Below are positions 34,833-44,158 of a DNA stretch of 64,000 nucleotides, in pieces. A program made the translations under genes and the position numbers. The notes under the pieces were generated by a model that searched no databases, had not been told where the DNA came from, and saw only the letters and a program-made list of their open reading frames with translations. Source of the DNA: Sulfolobales archaeon Acd1 (GTDB lineage: Archaea; Thermoproteota; Thermoprotei_A; Sulfolobales; Sulfolobaceae); the NCBI GenBank assembly GCA_000389735.1, contig APJY01000001.1, positions 647,064-711,063 of the forward strand. Direction: 5' to 3'. Each line of letters begins with the position of its first letter. The stretch's first letter is position 1.

Positions 34833-36271
34833 GCCACAGCACCCAGCTTCTCAAGCTCCAGCTTAATCACCTTGTTGAGAACCGTTGCGTACTCGAACGG
34901 TAGCTCCCTCATTATATCGTCGATGAAACCGAGCACCAACAACGAAGTGGCCTCCTTTTCGTCTATCCCCCTGGTCATCAGGTAGAATAGTTGATCCTCG
35001 TTCATCCTGAACGTATGGGCCTCGTGAGCGACTTCTGACTCCTCCTCGAACACCTGATTATGGGGATAAGTGTACGCCTTTGTCTTATCGTCGAGCATCA
35101 GGGAGTCGCATTTGACGAAGGCCTTAGCCCCCTTAGCTCCCTTGTTCACTCTTATCAAGCCTCTGTAAACGTTAATCCCTCCGTTGAAGCCTATGTTTTT
35201 GTTGACCACCTTGCTCCTCGTGTTGGGAGCAACGTGAATCATTTTTGAGCCGCTGTCCTTCCACTCCCCGTTGCCCGAGGCCATAGTCACGACTAGGCTA
35301 GTCGAAGTCGCTCCCTCTCCCCTCAGTATCGTAGAGGGATAGACGAAACTGTACTTGGAACCTAAGGATCCTTCGACCCATTCTACGGTCGCGTAACTGT
35401 CAGCCCACGCCCTCTTGTTGTTGAAGTTTATCACGTTCTTGCTCCAGTTCTGGACGGTCGTGAACTTTATATGGGCTCCCTTCTTAGCGTAGAGCTCGAC
35501 CGCCCCATCGTGGAACGAGAACTTCTTGAACTGCGGGGCGCTACAGCCCTCGATGAAATGTATGTAAGAGCCCTCGTCAGCGAGGAGCAAAGTGTGCTCG
35601 AACTGTCCTTCCATCTCGCTACCTATCACGAAGAAGCCCTCGACCGGATAAGTTACCCTAACGCCCTTCGGCACGTAGACGAAGACTCCCCCGCTCCATA
35701 AGGCGGTATGAAGGGCCGCGAACTTGTGGTCTGAAGGCGGGAATATTTTAGCGAAGTACTCCTTCATTACGCTTTCGTACTTATGAATAGCCTCCTCAGG
35801 GGGCATCATTATCACTCCTTTCTTCTGAAGCTCTGACCTAACGTTGGTGTATATCGGCTCGGATTCGAATACAGCGACTAGCCCTCCTAAGAACTTCCTC
35901 TCGCTCTCGGGAATCCCCAACGCCTCGTAGTACTTTTTGATTTCGGGGGGAACCTCGTCCCAACTGCTAACTCTCTCCGCTTCGGGCCTAACGTATATCT
36001 CGAGTTTGGACACGTCCAGCTCGGAAAGGAACTCGGGCAACCAGTTAGGGGTAGGAAGCCTCTCGAACAACTCAAGGGCCTTAAGTCTTAGCCTGGTCAT
36101 CCACTCGGGCTCCTTCTTAAGCTTAGAGATCTCTTCCACCACATCCCTCGTGAGCCCGGATGCTACGACCCTTTTCTTGAACTCAACAGCGTCTATTCTA
36201 TTGTTCTTAGCCTCAACAGCCGCGTTCAGGATCTCGTTCAGATCTACGCTGTACCTGGCCTCTTTGTCCAT
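34829..36271 (-). CDS. sufB: SufB, Fe-S scaffold complex subunit
   Basis: A 480-residue SufB with the conserved core segments EGCSAPQFKKFSFHDGAVELYAKKGAHIKF and GEATSTSLV-type beta-helix strands, and the C-terminal DQLFYLMTRGIDEKEATSLLVLGF motif. ATG at 36271 is preferred over GTG at 36283 because AAGGTGAGG lies six bases upstream of it. The first 91 bp of the coding sequence are duplicated in inverted orientation immediately upstream (right arm 36309-36430), where sufC should be. Confidence 0.92.
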   Translation of the reverse strand: MDKEARYSVDLNEILNAAVEAKNNRIDAVEFKKRVVASGLTRDVVEEISKLKKEPEWMTRLRLKALELFERLPTPNWLPEFLSELDVSKLEIYVRPEAERVSSWDEVPPEIKKYYEALGIPESERKFLGGLVAVFESEPIYTNVRSELQKKGVIMMPPEEAIHKYESVMKEYFAKIFPPSDHKFAALHTALWSGGVFVYVPKGVRVTYPVEGFFVIGSEMEGQFEHTLLLADEGSYIHFIEGCSAPQFKKFSFHDGAVELYAKKGAHIKFTTVQNWSKNVINFNNKRAWADSYATVEWVEGSLGSKYSFVYPSTILRGEGATSTSLVVTMASGNGEWKDSGSKMIHVAPNTRSKVVNKNIGFNGGINVYRGLIRVNKGAKGAKAFVKCDSLMLDDKTKAYTYPHNQVFEEESEVAHEAHTFRMNEDQLFYLMTRGIDEKEATSLLVLGFIDDIMRELPFEYATVLNKVIKLELEKLGAVA

Positions 36272-36430
36272 TTGTTTCCTCACCTTATTTTCTTTAACGG
36301 AGCTTTAACTCCGTTAAAGAAAATAAGGTGAGGAAACAAATGGACAAAGAGGCCAGGTACAGCGTAGATCTGAACGAGATCCTGAACGCGGCTGTTGAGG
36401 CTAAGAACAATAGAATAGACGCTGTTGAGT
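36181..36430. repeat. 122-bp perfect inverted repeat with 6-bp loop (foldback)
   Basis: The left arm 36181-36302 and the right arm 36309-36430 are exact reverse complements, separated only by CTTTAA. The left arm is the genuine 5' end of sufB and its upstream bases; the right arm replaces the body of sufC. A perfect near-contiguous palindrome of 250 bp is unstable in cells and typical of amplification or assembly foldbacks. Confidence 0.9.
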
Positions 36431-36483
36431 ACTTCCTTCCCTTCGACCTCCACGTGGAGGTTTTCGACTACTAGATCTGCCAT
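36280..36483 (-). pseudogene. sufC: Truncated sufC: start kept, ATPase body missing
   Basis: The frame starts at ATG 36483 behind a strong ribosome-binding site (GTGAGGTGAGC) with 18 residues that match the SufC N-terminus (MADLVVENLHVEVEGKEV). At 36430 the sequence switches into the inverted copy of the sufB start. The frame happens to stay open to residue 67 and ends with KAPLKKIR, stop overlapping the sufB GTG, which may be the true SufC C-terminus. The Walker A, LSGGE and Walker B parts of the ABC ATPase (about 220 residues) are absent. Either sufC was lost through a foldback rearrangement, or the assembly is wrong here. Confidence 0.75.
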
Positions 36484-36494
36484 ACGGGCTCACC

Positions 36495-37502
36495 TCACTT
36501 ACTGATGTTCTGTAATTCGTTTTCTAAGTTATAAACGAACCTTTCTAAAAGTATTATATCGATAGAGCATTTCAAACTCTCATAAAACATCTTATTTATC
36601 TTACGGAGTTTTGTGCTTAAGGGGTCGGGTATTTGAGCAATGATGTTCTCGGTCTCTTGGAGCAATGATAAGCCCGTGATAACCTTCTTTATGCTACTAA
36701 GAAGCACGCTCATAACCGCGACGTCCTGCACGTCGTTATATTTACTTAACACATTAATCAGTGCGGACTTCTGAGCCTCATCCAACTTTACGTTATTTAA
36801 ATTCGCCTTCAGCTCCTCTAGCTCGTAAAAGACGTCCCTTATGCGCAAGATTATCATTAAGGTTAGGTAGTTCTTCGTCGTGACCCTCACGCTTATCTCT
36901 CCATTGAGAATTTTCCTTAACAAGAGGTGATACACCTTCTCCATTTCGTCCGAGCTAATTGGTTCCGTAGGTTGTTTCAAGCTCAGTAGAGAAATTATTT
37001 CGTCTATTTTTCTTGATAAAATGGTTATTAGCCTCTTTAAGATAGTCTCAGTGTACAATTTCATATCGTCGACAATGTACTCTAGCTTGATCGAGTTCTC
37101 TCCAGCTAATTCAGAAAGCTCAAGTCCAAATAATTTGTCCACTTCATTTAATATCTGGTCTTTTACCTTTATTATTTGATCTTTTTTGTCAAAATCTAAA
37201 ATGATTTCTTCAAATCCTAGGTCGTAAAGGCTTTTCACCACGGTCACGGGGTCTAGCTTTATTTGCGAAAGGTCAACCCTCGCTACCTTCCTATTTTCAT
37301 CCTGTTTAAACCTCTCGCTGACGAGTCTTAAGCTACCGTCGTTCAACATTTCGATGAGGATTTTATCCCCAGGCCTTACGCCCCACTTTGTCACCCATTT
37401 TTTCGGAAGCGTGATGAAAAGGGACGTAGAGCCTAACTTCTGAACCTTCCTAACCTCAAAGCCGTGGTCCTCCCTTTCTTTCCTCCTAATCGATTCGCTC
37501 AA
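36495..37502 (-). CDS. AbrB-like/PhoU-domain regulator
   Basis: A 335-residue protein with an N-terminal SpoVT/AbrB-type swapped-hairpin DNA-binding domain (RKVQKLGSTSLFITLPKKWVTKWGVRPGDKILIEML, about residues 18-55) and a long helical C-terminal part resembling PhoU. Archaeal proteins of this architecture are thought to regulate phosphate uptake or stress genes. ATG start. It is 11 bp upstream of the sufC start in the same direction, so it may be cotranscribed with the suf genes. Confidence 0.85.
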   Translation of the reverse strand: MSESIRRKEREDHGFEVRKVQKLGSTSLFITLPKKWVTKWGVRPGDKILIEMLNDGSLRLVSERFKQDENRKVARVDLSQIKLDPVTVVKSLYDLGFEEIILDFDKKDQIIKVKDQILNEVDKLFGLELSELAGENSIKLEYIVDDMKLYTETILKRLITILSRKIDEIISLLSLKQPTEPISSDEMEKVYHLLLRKILNGEISVRVTTKNYLTLMIILRIRDVFYELEELKANLNNVKLDEAQKSALINVLSKYNDVQDVAVMSVLLSSIKKVITGLSLLQETENIIAQIPDPLSTKLRKINKMFYESLKCSIDIILLERFVYNLENELQNISK

Positions 37503-37565
37503 TCCGCTCCCGTCACAATGTTATTGTAAACACAGTTTAATAACTCTTTCTAACTGTAGTATAAA

Positions 37566-37940
37566 TTAAGTTTCTCTGATTATTTTTTCAATTTTAATCC
37601 TAACGAAGTTCTTAACCCTATTAACAGTCATGGATTTAGGATCTACCTCCGTTGGCAGACTCAACTTGACGTAATAGGTCCTTCCTTGTGTACTTTCAGC
37701 TGATACATACAAGGTATTATTTATGATAGAGACCTTCAATGTATTGGGGTCGCTGAGAGGAAGGTCTACAACTATCTCGTACCACCTGCCGTGATCTATG
37801 ATAGAATAGAGGGGTCTCTCGTACTCTGGAAAGAGTCTTCTGAACTCGGAGTTTATCTCCTCCTCCGCCTGCCTTATTTCCTCCTCAATCCTCTTCGAAA
37901 GCAACCTGATCATTTCCTCCAGATCTCTGAAGACCGGCAT
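37566..37940 (-). CDS. Small heat shock protein (Hsp20/alpha-crystallin)
   Basis: A 124-residue Hsp20. A charged N-terminal helix (residues 5-40) is followed by the alpha-crystallin domain (YSIIDHGRWYEIVVDLPL through YVKLSLP) and the final RIKIEKII, which supplies an IxI-like assembly motif. It prevents aggregation of unfolded proteins. ATG start, 6 bp after the PAC2 gene in the same direction. Confidence 0.85.
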   Translation of the reverse strand: MPVFRDLEEMIRLLSKRIEEEIRQAEEEINSEFRRLFPEYERPLYSIIDHGRWYEIVVDLPLSDPNTLKVSIINNTLYVSAESTQGRTYYVKLSLPTEVDPKSMTVNRVKNFVRIKIEKIIRET

Positions 37941-37946
37941 GGCGCA

Positions 37947-38690
37947 TCACGTGTACGTCATAGGCCCTCTTCCAGGCATGTAGTTCCTGAGCTCTTGTTT
38001 AGTCTGCTCCATCAGCCCCCTTATTTTAGACCTGATCTCCTCCGCCTCCTTGTGGAGCTCGCTTACATCGATCGTGAAGCCGATGTACTTCGAAAGGAAC
38101 TGTAGCACAGTCGCCGATGCTTCGGGATCCGGTATGTCGAGGAAGGAGTCCACGACGAAGACGGCGTTCCTCACCCCCCTAGACTTGCTTAATAGAAGGA
38201 GGGGAGCGTATGGGCCTACCATATAGCCATCCCCAAACGGTTTGAGCTCCTCAAATGCCGAAAGGTTCTTGGCGACCTCCTCATCGCTCGCTATGTAATA
38301 CATATTAAGCTTCTCCAAGTCCAACCTGTTAGGAACAGGTACGCCAGTTATCGATATGATCTCGTCTATTCCCAACTTCTGGGCGTAGTCAACGATTTTC
38401 GACGATACGGGCCCCACCATATTAGACTGTAAGGCTACCCAGGAGTGAAAGATCACCACGTTTTGCGCGTGATAGAACTGAAAAGGCGAGACGGCCACGC
38501 TGTTCGAGACATAGGCTATGGGGAAACCGCCCTTGGAAACCAAGCTAGCGAAAGGTCTCATGTTCAAACTCCTGATAAGGAACTCCGTGGTTATCACCCC
38601 CACTAGACCTGCGTCAGGATAGCCAACTACCATGTATGAGGGTCTTCCGAGCGTGGGCACGGATATCTCTTCAATCTCGAGCTCTGTCAT
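37947..38690 (-). CDS. PAC2-family protein (proteasome assembly chaperone-like)
   Basis: A 247-residue member of the PAC2/DUF75 family (COG1938 type): N-terminal [23 protein letters not shown], a central ITGVPVP, and [23 protein letters not shown]. These features are typical of archaeal homologues of proteasome assembly chaperone 2. The C-terminal helix is amphipathic. It overlaps gcvH by 4 bp, so it is co-translated with the glycine cleavage genes, an association without known reason. Confidence 0.85.
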   Translation of the reverse strand: MTELEIEEISVPTLGRPSYMVVGYPDAGLVGVITTEFLIRSLNMRPFASLVSKGGFPIAYVSNSVAVSPFQFYHAQNVVIFHSWVALQSNMVGPVSSKIVDYAQKLGIDEIISITGVPVPNRLDLEKLNMYYIASDEEVAKNLSAFEELKPFGDGYMVGPYAPLLLLSKSRGVRNAVFVVDSFLDIPDPEASATVLQFLSKYIGFTIDVSELHKEAEEIRSKIRGLMEQTKQELRNYMPGRGPMTYT

Positions 38691-39103
38691 AGTCCCTCCC
38701 TTTGTTTTATCGTTTGAATATATTTATCTGGCGTCAGAAGTCTCTCCTTCTCCTCCGGTTTACTCATTTCGATTACGAATATCCACCCCTTCCCATAGGG
38801 GTCCTGATTTATCAGTTCTGGGCTTAGAGCAAGTTCATCGTTGACCTTGAATATCCTTCCGCTCAATGGCGCGTAAATGTCAGAGGCCGCTTTAACGGAC
38901 TCTATGCTGGCTACAGCCTCCCCTGCTTGAACCTCCCTGTTGGTCTCAGGCAATTGAACGCCCACTATGTCCCTGAGCTTCTTCTGTGCATAATCAGTGA
39001 CGCCCACAATCGCAGTGTTACCCTCGAGCTTGACCCACTCGTCGGTTTCCGTGTAAAGCCTATCGTCTAAGATTACGTACTTGCCAACCCTTATCTCTCC
39101 CAT
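38687..39103 (-). CDS. gcvH: Glycine cleavage system H protein
   Basis: A 138-residue canonical H-protein. The lipoylation lysine K71 lies in [15 protein letters not shown], and [11 protein letters not shown] is the standard N-terminal signature. It carries the aminomethyl group between P, T and L proteins. It lies 9 bp downstream of gcvT. It is the only one of the three H-like proteins here with the true GcvH pattern. Confidence 0.94.
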   Translation of the reverse strand: MGEIRVGKYVILDDRLYTETDEWVKLEGNTAIVGVTDYAQKKLRDIVGVQLPETNREVQAGEAVASIESVKAASDIYAPLSGRIFKVNDELALSPELINQDPYGKGWIFVIEMSKPEEKERLLTPDKYIQTIKQREGL

Positions 39104-39112
39104 TTTCTCACC

Positions 39113-40156
39113 TCATATAAGCGGGAAGTCCGAGAGTTTAACCGTGATCCTCCCGGTTCGAGTTTCAGCCTCTAAGCTCATGCCCAGGAAGAAGTGATCC
39201 GAACTCACGTAGCCCATTCCTATTACCCTGTTGAGATAAGGAGAGTGCGTCGAGCTCGTCACTTCGCCTATTTTAGTGTCCCCGACGTACAGCCCTTGAC
39301 CATGCCTGGGCAGTTTCGTTTCGCCCTTCTTGGCCTTGAGGCCCACCCTTAACCTCTTCACCCCCGCCCTTAGTTGCTCCTTAAGCGCTCCACTCCCAAT
39401 GTAGTCCCTGTCCAAGTCGAAGATCCAGTACCTGGCCTCGATCGGCGTAACGTTCTCGTCGATGTCCTCGTCGTACAGGACGAAACCCATCTCCTGCCTT
39501 ATACTGTCCCTCGTGATTAGCCCGGCAGGCCTGACGCCAAGCTCTATCAGTTTCTTGACGAGTGCTTCGGCGTTTGATGGATCAGCCCATATCTCTACGC
39601 CGTCCTCTCCAGTCCATCCTGACCTGCTGAGTAAGAAGACGTTAACCCCAAGGAAGTTCACGTTCATCACGAACCTTAAGGGATCTAGCTCGGGTTTAGG
39701 AACGGATTTCCAAACTTCCCTTCCCTGGATAGCGAGCATGACGTACTTGAACGTGAGGTCCTCTACCGAGAGGGACGAGTTCCTTCTGATCCACGAGATG
39801 ACCTTTTCTCTATTTATTGCGTTTGTAACAATTAGGAACTCCCTTTCGCTCACTCTATATCCCATGAAGTCGTCTATGAAGCCTCCCCTATCGTTCAGAA
39901 AGGCCTGAGGTCCGGTCATCTCGTTCTCCTTAAACCTGGAGATCCCCTTCGTCGTTAGGTAATCGAACTCCCTTGGGTCACCCTCTACCTTAAGCCTCCC
40001 CATGTGACTCAGGTCAAAGAAGGCGGCGGAGGTTCGAACTGCTAAGTGCTCGACCCTATAGCTACCGTAACTCATGGGCATTTCCCAGCCGGCGAACTCG
40101 CCGAAATTAGCTCCTATTTGCTCCTCTATCCGCCTCAAGGGTGTCTCGAAGCGCAT
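39113..40156 (-). CDS. gcvT: Glycine cleavage system T protein (aminomethyltransferase)
   Basis: A 347-residue GcvT. Folate/pterin-binding features include the N-terminal GEFAGWEMPMSYGSYRVEHLAVR and the FFDLSHMGR motif, and the later SRSGWTGEDGVEIW. It transfers the methylene group to the pterin carrier and releases ammonia. The start overlaps the possible extended frame of gcvPA on the other strand; gcvT and gcvPA share a short divergent promoter region (about 32 bp with ATG 40189). Confidence 0.93.
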   Translation of the reverse strand: MRFETPLRRIEEQIGANFGEFAGWEMPMSYGSYRVEHLAVRTSAAFFDLSHMGRLKVEGDPREFDYLTTKGISRFKENEMTGPQAFLNDRGGFIDDFMGYRVSEREFLIVTNAINREKVISWIRRNSSLSVEDLTFKYVMLAIQGREVWKSVPKPELDPLRFVMNVNFLGVNVFLLSRSGWTGEDGVEIWADPSNAEALVKKLIELGVRPAGLITRDSIRQEMGFVLYDEDIDENVTPIEARYWIFDLDRDYIGSGALKEQLRAGVKRLRVGLKAKKGETKLPRHGQGLYVGDTKIGEVTSSTHSPYLNRVIGMGYVSSDHFFLGMSLEAETRTGRITVKLSDFPLI

Positions 40157-40188
40157 TAATAGTACGTGGGCATCCGTGTGATAAAACT

Positions 40189-41520
40189 ATGAGTTTCAGG
40201 AACTGGCTTCCCAACCTCACACGTGTCGATGAGATGCTGAAAACCATAGGCGTCTCTTCGGTGGACGAGCTCTTCAAGGACATCCCTGAAGAACTCAGGC
40301 TGAAAAGGCCCCTTGACGTGGGCTTCGGAAGGGCCTTGACGGAGCCCGAGATAATCAAGACGATAGAGATGCTCAGGGGAAAGAACGTGAGTTTGAGGTA
40401 TCCTCCGTTTTTGGGAGCGGGTGCTTGTCCCCATTACGTCCCCGAAGCCGTGAAGTTCATAATATTCAGGTCGGAGTTTTATACGGCTTACACTCCCTAT
40501 CAGCCAGAGATCTCTCAGGGATTACTGCAGGCCCTTTACGAGTATCAGGGCATTATGGCGGAACTGTTGGAAATGGAAGTCGTCAACGCCAGCTTGTATG
40601 ACTGGAGTACAGCACTAGCTGAGGCCCTCCTGATGGCCGTGAGGATAACGGGAAAGAACAAGGTTGTCGTGCCCGAGGCCATGAACGTCTACCATAAGGA
40701 AGTAATTAGGACGTGGCTTTACGGCAGAGGGGTACGGATCGTAGAGGCCCCATATGACAAGGAGAAAGGTACCACGGATTATTCAAATGTTGACATGAGC
40801 GACGTGGCCGCGATTTACGTTCAGCAACCCAACTTCTTCGGCGTGCTAGAGCCAGACCCCGGTATCGTAACAGACCTTGCGAAGTCACATAACGCGATCT
40901 CAATAATGGGGATCTCCCCGCTGGCCGCCTCCATTTTTAAGCCCCCCGGCGAGCACGGTTTCGATTTAGCTGTATCGGATGGTCAAGAATTAGGAATTCC
41001 TCTGAACTTCGGAGGTCCTTACGTCGGGGTTCTGGCCTCCAGGTGGGACGGGAGGCTAGTTAGACAGATGCCCGGCCGGATAGTGGGGGAGACCGTAGAC
41101 GCCCAGGGCAATAGGGCGTACACGCTGGTGCTTCAGACCAGAGAGCAGTTCACGCGAAGGGAAAAGGCGACTTCTAACATTACGACCAACGAGTCCCTAA
41201 TGGCCATTGCCGTTGCGGTTTACGCTTCCCTCTTAGGCTATCACGGGCTCAGGGAGCTAGGCAAGGAAGTTTTCAACAGAAGTCACTACGCTTTAGAGCG
41301 TTTCACCAGGGCGGGAGCCAAGAAGGCTTTCAGCTCGGAGTTCTTCGAGGAGTTCGTACTCGAATTCGATAAGGACTACGACAGGATAGCCGAAAGCCTC
41401 TTACTCAGGCGAATACACGGCGGGTTTAAACTCGATAACAGGAGAGCGTTGTTCTGTGTTACTGAAGTTCACCCGAAGGAGGCAATAGATGAGGTGGCTG
41501 AGGTGATAGAGAACGCCTGA
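40189..41520 (+). CDS. gcvPA: Glycine dehydrogenase (decarboxylating) subunit 1
   Basis: A 443-residue P-protein alpha subunit, the half without the PLP lysine in split archaeal systems. ATG at 40189 (MSFRNWLPNL) is chosen; the open frame extends to 40141, which would overlap gcvT and has no support. Conserved segments are RYPPFLGAGACPHYVPEAVKFI and TPYQPEISQGLLQALYEYQ. It forms the glycine decarboxylase together with subunit 2. Confidence 0.93.
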   Translation: MSFRNWLPNLTRVDEMLKTIGVSSVDELFKDIPEELRLKRPLDVGFGRALTEPEIIKTIEMLRGKNVSLRYPPFLGAGACPHYVPEAVKFIIFRSEFYTAYTPYQPEISQGLLQALYEYQGIMAELLEMEVVNASLYDWSTALAEALLMAVRITGKNKVVVPEAMNVYHKEVIRTWLYGRGVRIVEAPYDKEKGTTDYSNVDMSDVAAIYVQQPNFFGVLEPDPGIVTDLAKSHNAISIMGISPLAASIFKPPGEHGFDLAVSDGQELGIPLNFGGPYVGVLASRWDGRLVRQMPGRIVGETVDAQGNRAYTLVLQTREQFTRREKATSNITTNESLMAIAVAVYASLLGYHGLRELGKEVFNRSHYALERFTRAGAKKAFSSEFFEEFVLEFDKDYDRIAESLLLRRIHGGFKLDNRRALFCVTEVHPKEAIDEVAEVIENA

Positions 41521-41551
41521 GAAGTGGAGGCAGGCCAAGTGGAACGAGAAG

Positions 41552-43018
41552 TTGATCCTGGAAACCGGATCCCCTGAGAGAGTGGGCTTCGTCGTTGATA
41601 AATTAGGCGTCGAGTACCCGCTCCCCCAGGCCCTTTTAAGGTCTAACCCGGCCGAAATACCGGGTCACACCGAGCAGGAGGTGGTGAGACACTACGTAAG
41701 GCTTTCGCAGATGAGTTACGGAGTAGACACCGGGATGGTGCCTCTTGGGTCTTGTACCATGAAGTACAACCCCAAGGTCGAGCTAAGGGCGTTAGAACTA
41801 ACTGAAGGACATCACCCCCTGGAGAACGAGGAAACGGTTCAGGGGATTATGGAGATGCTTTACTTAATGCAACGCTGGTTAGCGGAGATCACCGGAACGG
41901 ACGAATGTAGCCTTCAGCCTCCTGCGGGGGCAGCTGGTGAGCTGAGCGGGCTGCTCATAATGAAGAAGTATTTCGATGATAGGAACGAACAGAGGGACGA
42001 GGTCTTGGTGGCCGACACGGCACACGGCACGAACCCGGCTACCGCCGGTATGCTAGGAAAGAAGGTCGTCTATATAAGGTCGAATAATGAGGGCTTGCTG
42101 GACCTAGAACTCCTTAAGAAAGTCGTTTCCTCCCGGACTATGGGCCTAATGCTCACGAATCCCAACACGCTTGGACTGTTCGAGGAAAACATCCTCGAAA
42201 TCGCCAAAGTCGTTCATTCCGTCGGGGGTTTACTGTACTACGACGGGGCAAACCTGAACGGTATATTGGGCATAGCTAGGCCTGGTGACATGGGCTTCGA
42301 CCTGGTTCACCTCAACCTCCATAAGACCTTTGCAGTTCCTCACGGCGGAGGAGGGCCGGGGGCTGGGGCGATCTGTGCGAAGGGAGATCTAGTTAACTAC
42401 CTCCCGTATCCGATAGTCAGGAAGGAGGGCAGACGTTACGTTTGGTTCCGTCCCGAGAGGAGCATAGGGAAGATAGCGACCTTTTGGGGTAACGTCGGTA
42501 ACGTGGCTATAGCGTTCTCTTACATTTTAGGTCTAGGACCTGAGGGGTTAAGGAAGGTCGCGGAGCAGAGCGTCCTAGCAACGAATTACCTTATAGCCAA
42601 ACTAAAGGGCTTAAACGGACTTACGTTAATGGCCCCCCATAGGCCGAGGAAGCATGAGGTGGTTTTCAGCGCTGTCGAACTGGCTAAGAGGACTGGAGTC
42701 ACTGCCAACGACGTGGCCAAGGCGTTACTTGATAGAGGGTTTTACGCTCCGACAATTTATTTCCCGCCGATCGTCGAGGAGGCCCTGATGATAGAGCCCA
42801 CCGAGACCGAGCCTATAGAGGTTCTAGACGAGTTCGCCAATGCTCTAACTGACATAGTGAGGCAGGCGTTCGAAAACCCCAAGCCCCTCCAGGAGTCTCC
42901 CAGAAACACGAGCGTTGGTAGGGTAGATAACGTGAAAGCTAACCATCCGAGCACCATAACACCGAGTCCTAGGGTTAAGAGGCTTAGGGAGAAGGGCCTC
43001 TTAGGCCCGCTAAAGTGA
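41552..43018 (+). CDS. gcvPB: Glycine dehydrogenase (decarboxylating) subunit 2
   Basis: A 488-residue P-protein beta subunit with the PLP lysine in HLNLHKTFAVPHGGGGPGAGA. The first canonical start in frame is TTG at 41552. However, the codons before it (41525-41551) read WRQAKWNEK, matching the N-terminus that archaeal GcvPB proteins usually have, yet AAG stands where ATG would be expected and no ATG, GTG or TTG is present before the upstream stop at 41507. The true start may thus be non-canonical, or there is a mutation or base error. Confidence 0.9.
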   Translation: MILETGSPERVGFVVDKLGVEYPLPQALLRSNPAEIPGHTEQEVVRHYVRLSQMSYGVDTGMVPLGSCTMKYNPKVELRALELTEGHHPLENEETVQGIMEMLYLMQRWLAEITGTDECSLQPPAGAAGELSGLLIMKKYFDDRNEQRDEVLVADTAHGTNPATAGMLGKKVVYIRSNNEGLLDLELLKKVVSSRTMGLMLTNPNTLGLFEENILEIAKVVHSVGGLLYYDGANLNGILGIARPGDMGFDLVHLNLHKTFAVPHGGGGPGAGAICAKGDLVNYLPYPIVRKEGRRYVWFRPERSIGKIATFWGNVGNVAIAFSYILGLGPEGLRKVAEQSVLATNYLIAKLKGLNGLTLMAPHRPRKHEVVFSAVELAKRTGVTANDVAKALLDRGFYAPTIYFPPIVEEALMIEPTETEPIEVLDEFANALTDIVRQAFENPKPLQESPRNTSVGRVDNVKANHPSTITPSPRVKRLREKGLLGPLK

Positions 43019-43064
43019 ATTTGATTATTATCGAATCGGCTCAAGTTAGTTTTAGGCATTCGAA

Positions 43065-43475
43065 TTAAGAGAAAATTATTGAAAGGTATCCTAAATACGG
43101 TATAGCGATATAACGGCCATTAATGCTAAAGACCTGACCTATGATATCGTTCAGAGTTATCCCGTTAGGCGGTTCTATGCCTAACTGATTGTCCGGCAAA
43201 GGATTGGTATAAGGATCCGTGCCCTTCGTTATGTACTGATTATTATTGTAGGAGACGACCTCGTGAATTACGTAACCTTTCCCATTGTTGTAGATAACAA
43301 TTGATCCTATATGAATCGTGTTAAGTTCGGGTTTCGTGTAGAAAACCATGTAACCATTTTGAAATATGGGATACATAGAAACGCCCTCGACGCTCGCCGT
43401 CCTCAGCGTTCCTGATAGTGTTAGACCATAGAAGATTATCAAAATTAGTATTATTAATACGTCAATCTTCTTCAT
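43065..43475 (-). CDS. Signal peptidase I (archaeal, S26B type)
   Basis: A 136-residue membrane-anchored signal peptidase. An N-terminal transmembrane helix (residues 4-24) precedes the catalytic Ser in VEGVSMYPIFQNG (about S34) and the His in YVIHEVVS (about H71). Archaeal enzymes use Ser/His with an acidic residue, here probably in TKGTDPYTNPLPDNQ. The start lies 14 bp inside the zinc-ribbon gene. It removes signal peptides outside the membrane. Confidence 0.88.
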   Translation of the reverse strand: MKKIDVLIILILIIFYGLTLSGTLRTASVEGVSMYPIFQNGYMVFYTKPELNTIHIGSIVIYNNGKGYVIHEVVSYNNNQYITKGTDPYTNPLPDNQLGIEPPNGITLNDIIGQVFSINGRYIAIPYLGYLSIIFS

Positions 43476-43800
43476 CCTCGAAGTCCTCCTTGTCTAAATC
43501 GCTCAAGTCAAGCTCTATGACTTCACCCCTATCCCTTTCGTTCTCGCCCTCTTCAGAGGCTATCTTCTTTACCCCCTTCTTTCCCTCCACCTCTACGCCG
43601 GATCCTCCCGCCCTTATTTTAGAGACGACAGCCTTCCATTTATGACCATTAGGGCATGAGAAGGACCCCATAACGGTTATCGTAATCCTCCCCTGGGCGT
43701 CGGGAATGGGAGATATAAGTTGCCACGTCTTTTCAGGTTTCTCGACCCTAGTGCCACACGTTGGGCATACGTAAGGGTCTTGCTGTTTCTTTCTCGGCAT
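43462..43800 (-). CDS. Zinc-ribbon protein with acidic C-terminal tail
   Basis: A 112-residue protein. Residues 12-62 form a zinc ribbon (CPTC near the start, then FSCPNGHKWKA where Cys and His close the site). The last 35 residues are highly acidic (DLSDLDKEDFEDEED). Such an architecture is reminiscent of small archaeal transcription- or chromatin-associated proteins, but I do not recognise the family. It precedes and overlaps the signal peptidase gene. Confidence 0.7.
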   Translation of the reverse strand: MPRKKQQDPYVCPTCGTRVEKPEKTWQLISPIPDAQGRITITVMGSFSCPNGHKWKAVVSKIRAGGSGVEVEGKKGVKKIASEEGENERDRGEVIELDLSDLDKEDFEDEED

Positions 43801-43809
43801 TTTGAGTGA

Positions 43810-44121
43810 TTAGATCTTCACATAATATAAAAACGTCTCGACCAGAGCTAACACTACCTCAACGAGCAGCACGGCACCGACCTTTTCTAAGCCGCCTCGC
43901 TTCAGCACCCCAACGTAAAGCAGTGGTACCGAAGTAAGCAAGAGTAGTAAAAGGGCAATCAGGCTAGGCGAGTAGGCCCAAATCACGAGAAGCGGAGCCA
44001 ATATCCAAACTCTCCAGAAGGCCTGGCTCGACAGTTTGTGCTCTAGGACCCGCCTGTAGGTTGGGTAAGCTAACGCGTAAAAGAGACTGACCGTAAGCGG
44101 AATCCATGGATCGCTCAGCAT
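43810..44121 (-). CDS. Small integral membrane protein
   Basis: A 103-residue protein with about three predicted transmembrane helices (residues 6-22, 36-66 in two segments, and 78-100). No signature motif. It is divergent from enolase and 9 bp upstream of the zinc-ribbon gene in the same direction. Function unknown. Confidence 0.65.
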   Translation of the reverse strand: MLSDPWIPLTVSLFYALAYPTYRRVLEHKLSSQAFWRVWILAPLLVIWAYSPSLIALLLLLLTSVPLLYVGVLKRGGLEKVGAVLLVEVVLALVETFLYYVKI

Positions 44122-44158
44122 TTATAATCGAATCTTTGCAACCAATTTTAACATCGCG

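Noticed and set aside
40141-40188. N-terminal extension of gcvPA to 40141
   Set aside because: It would overlap gcvT by 16 bp, has no ribosome-binding site and its residues do not resemble GcvPA; ATG 40189 fits.
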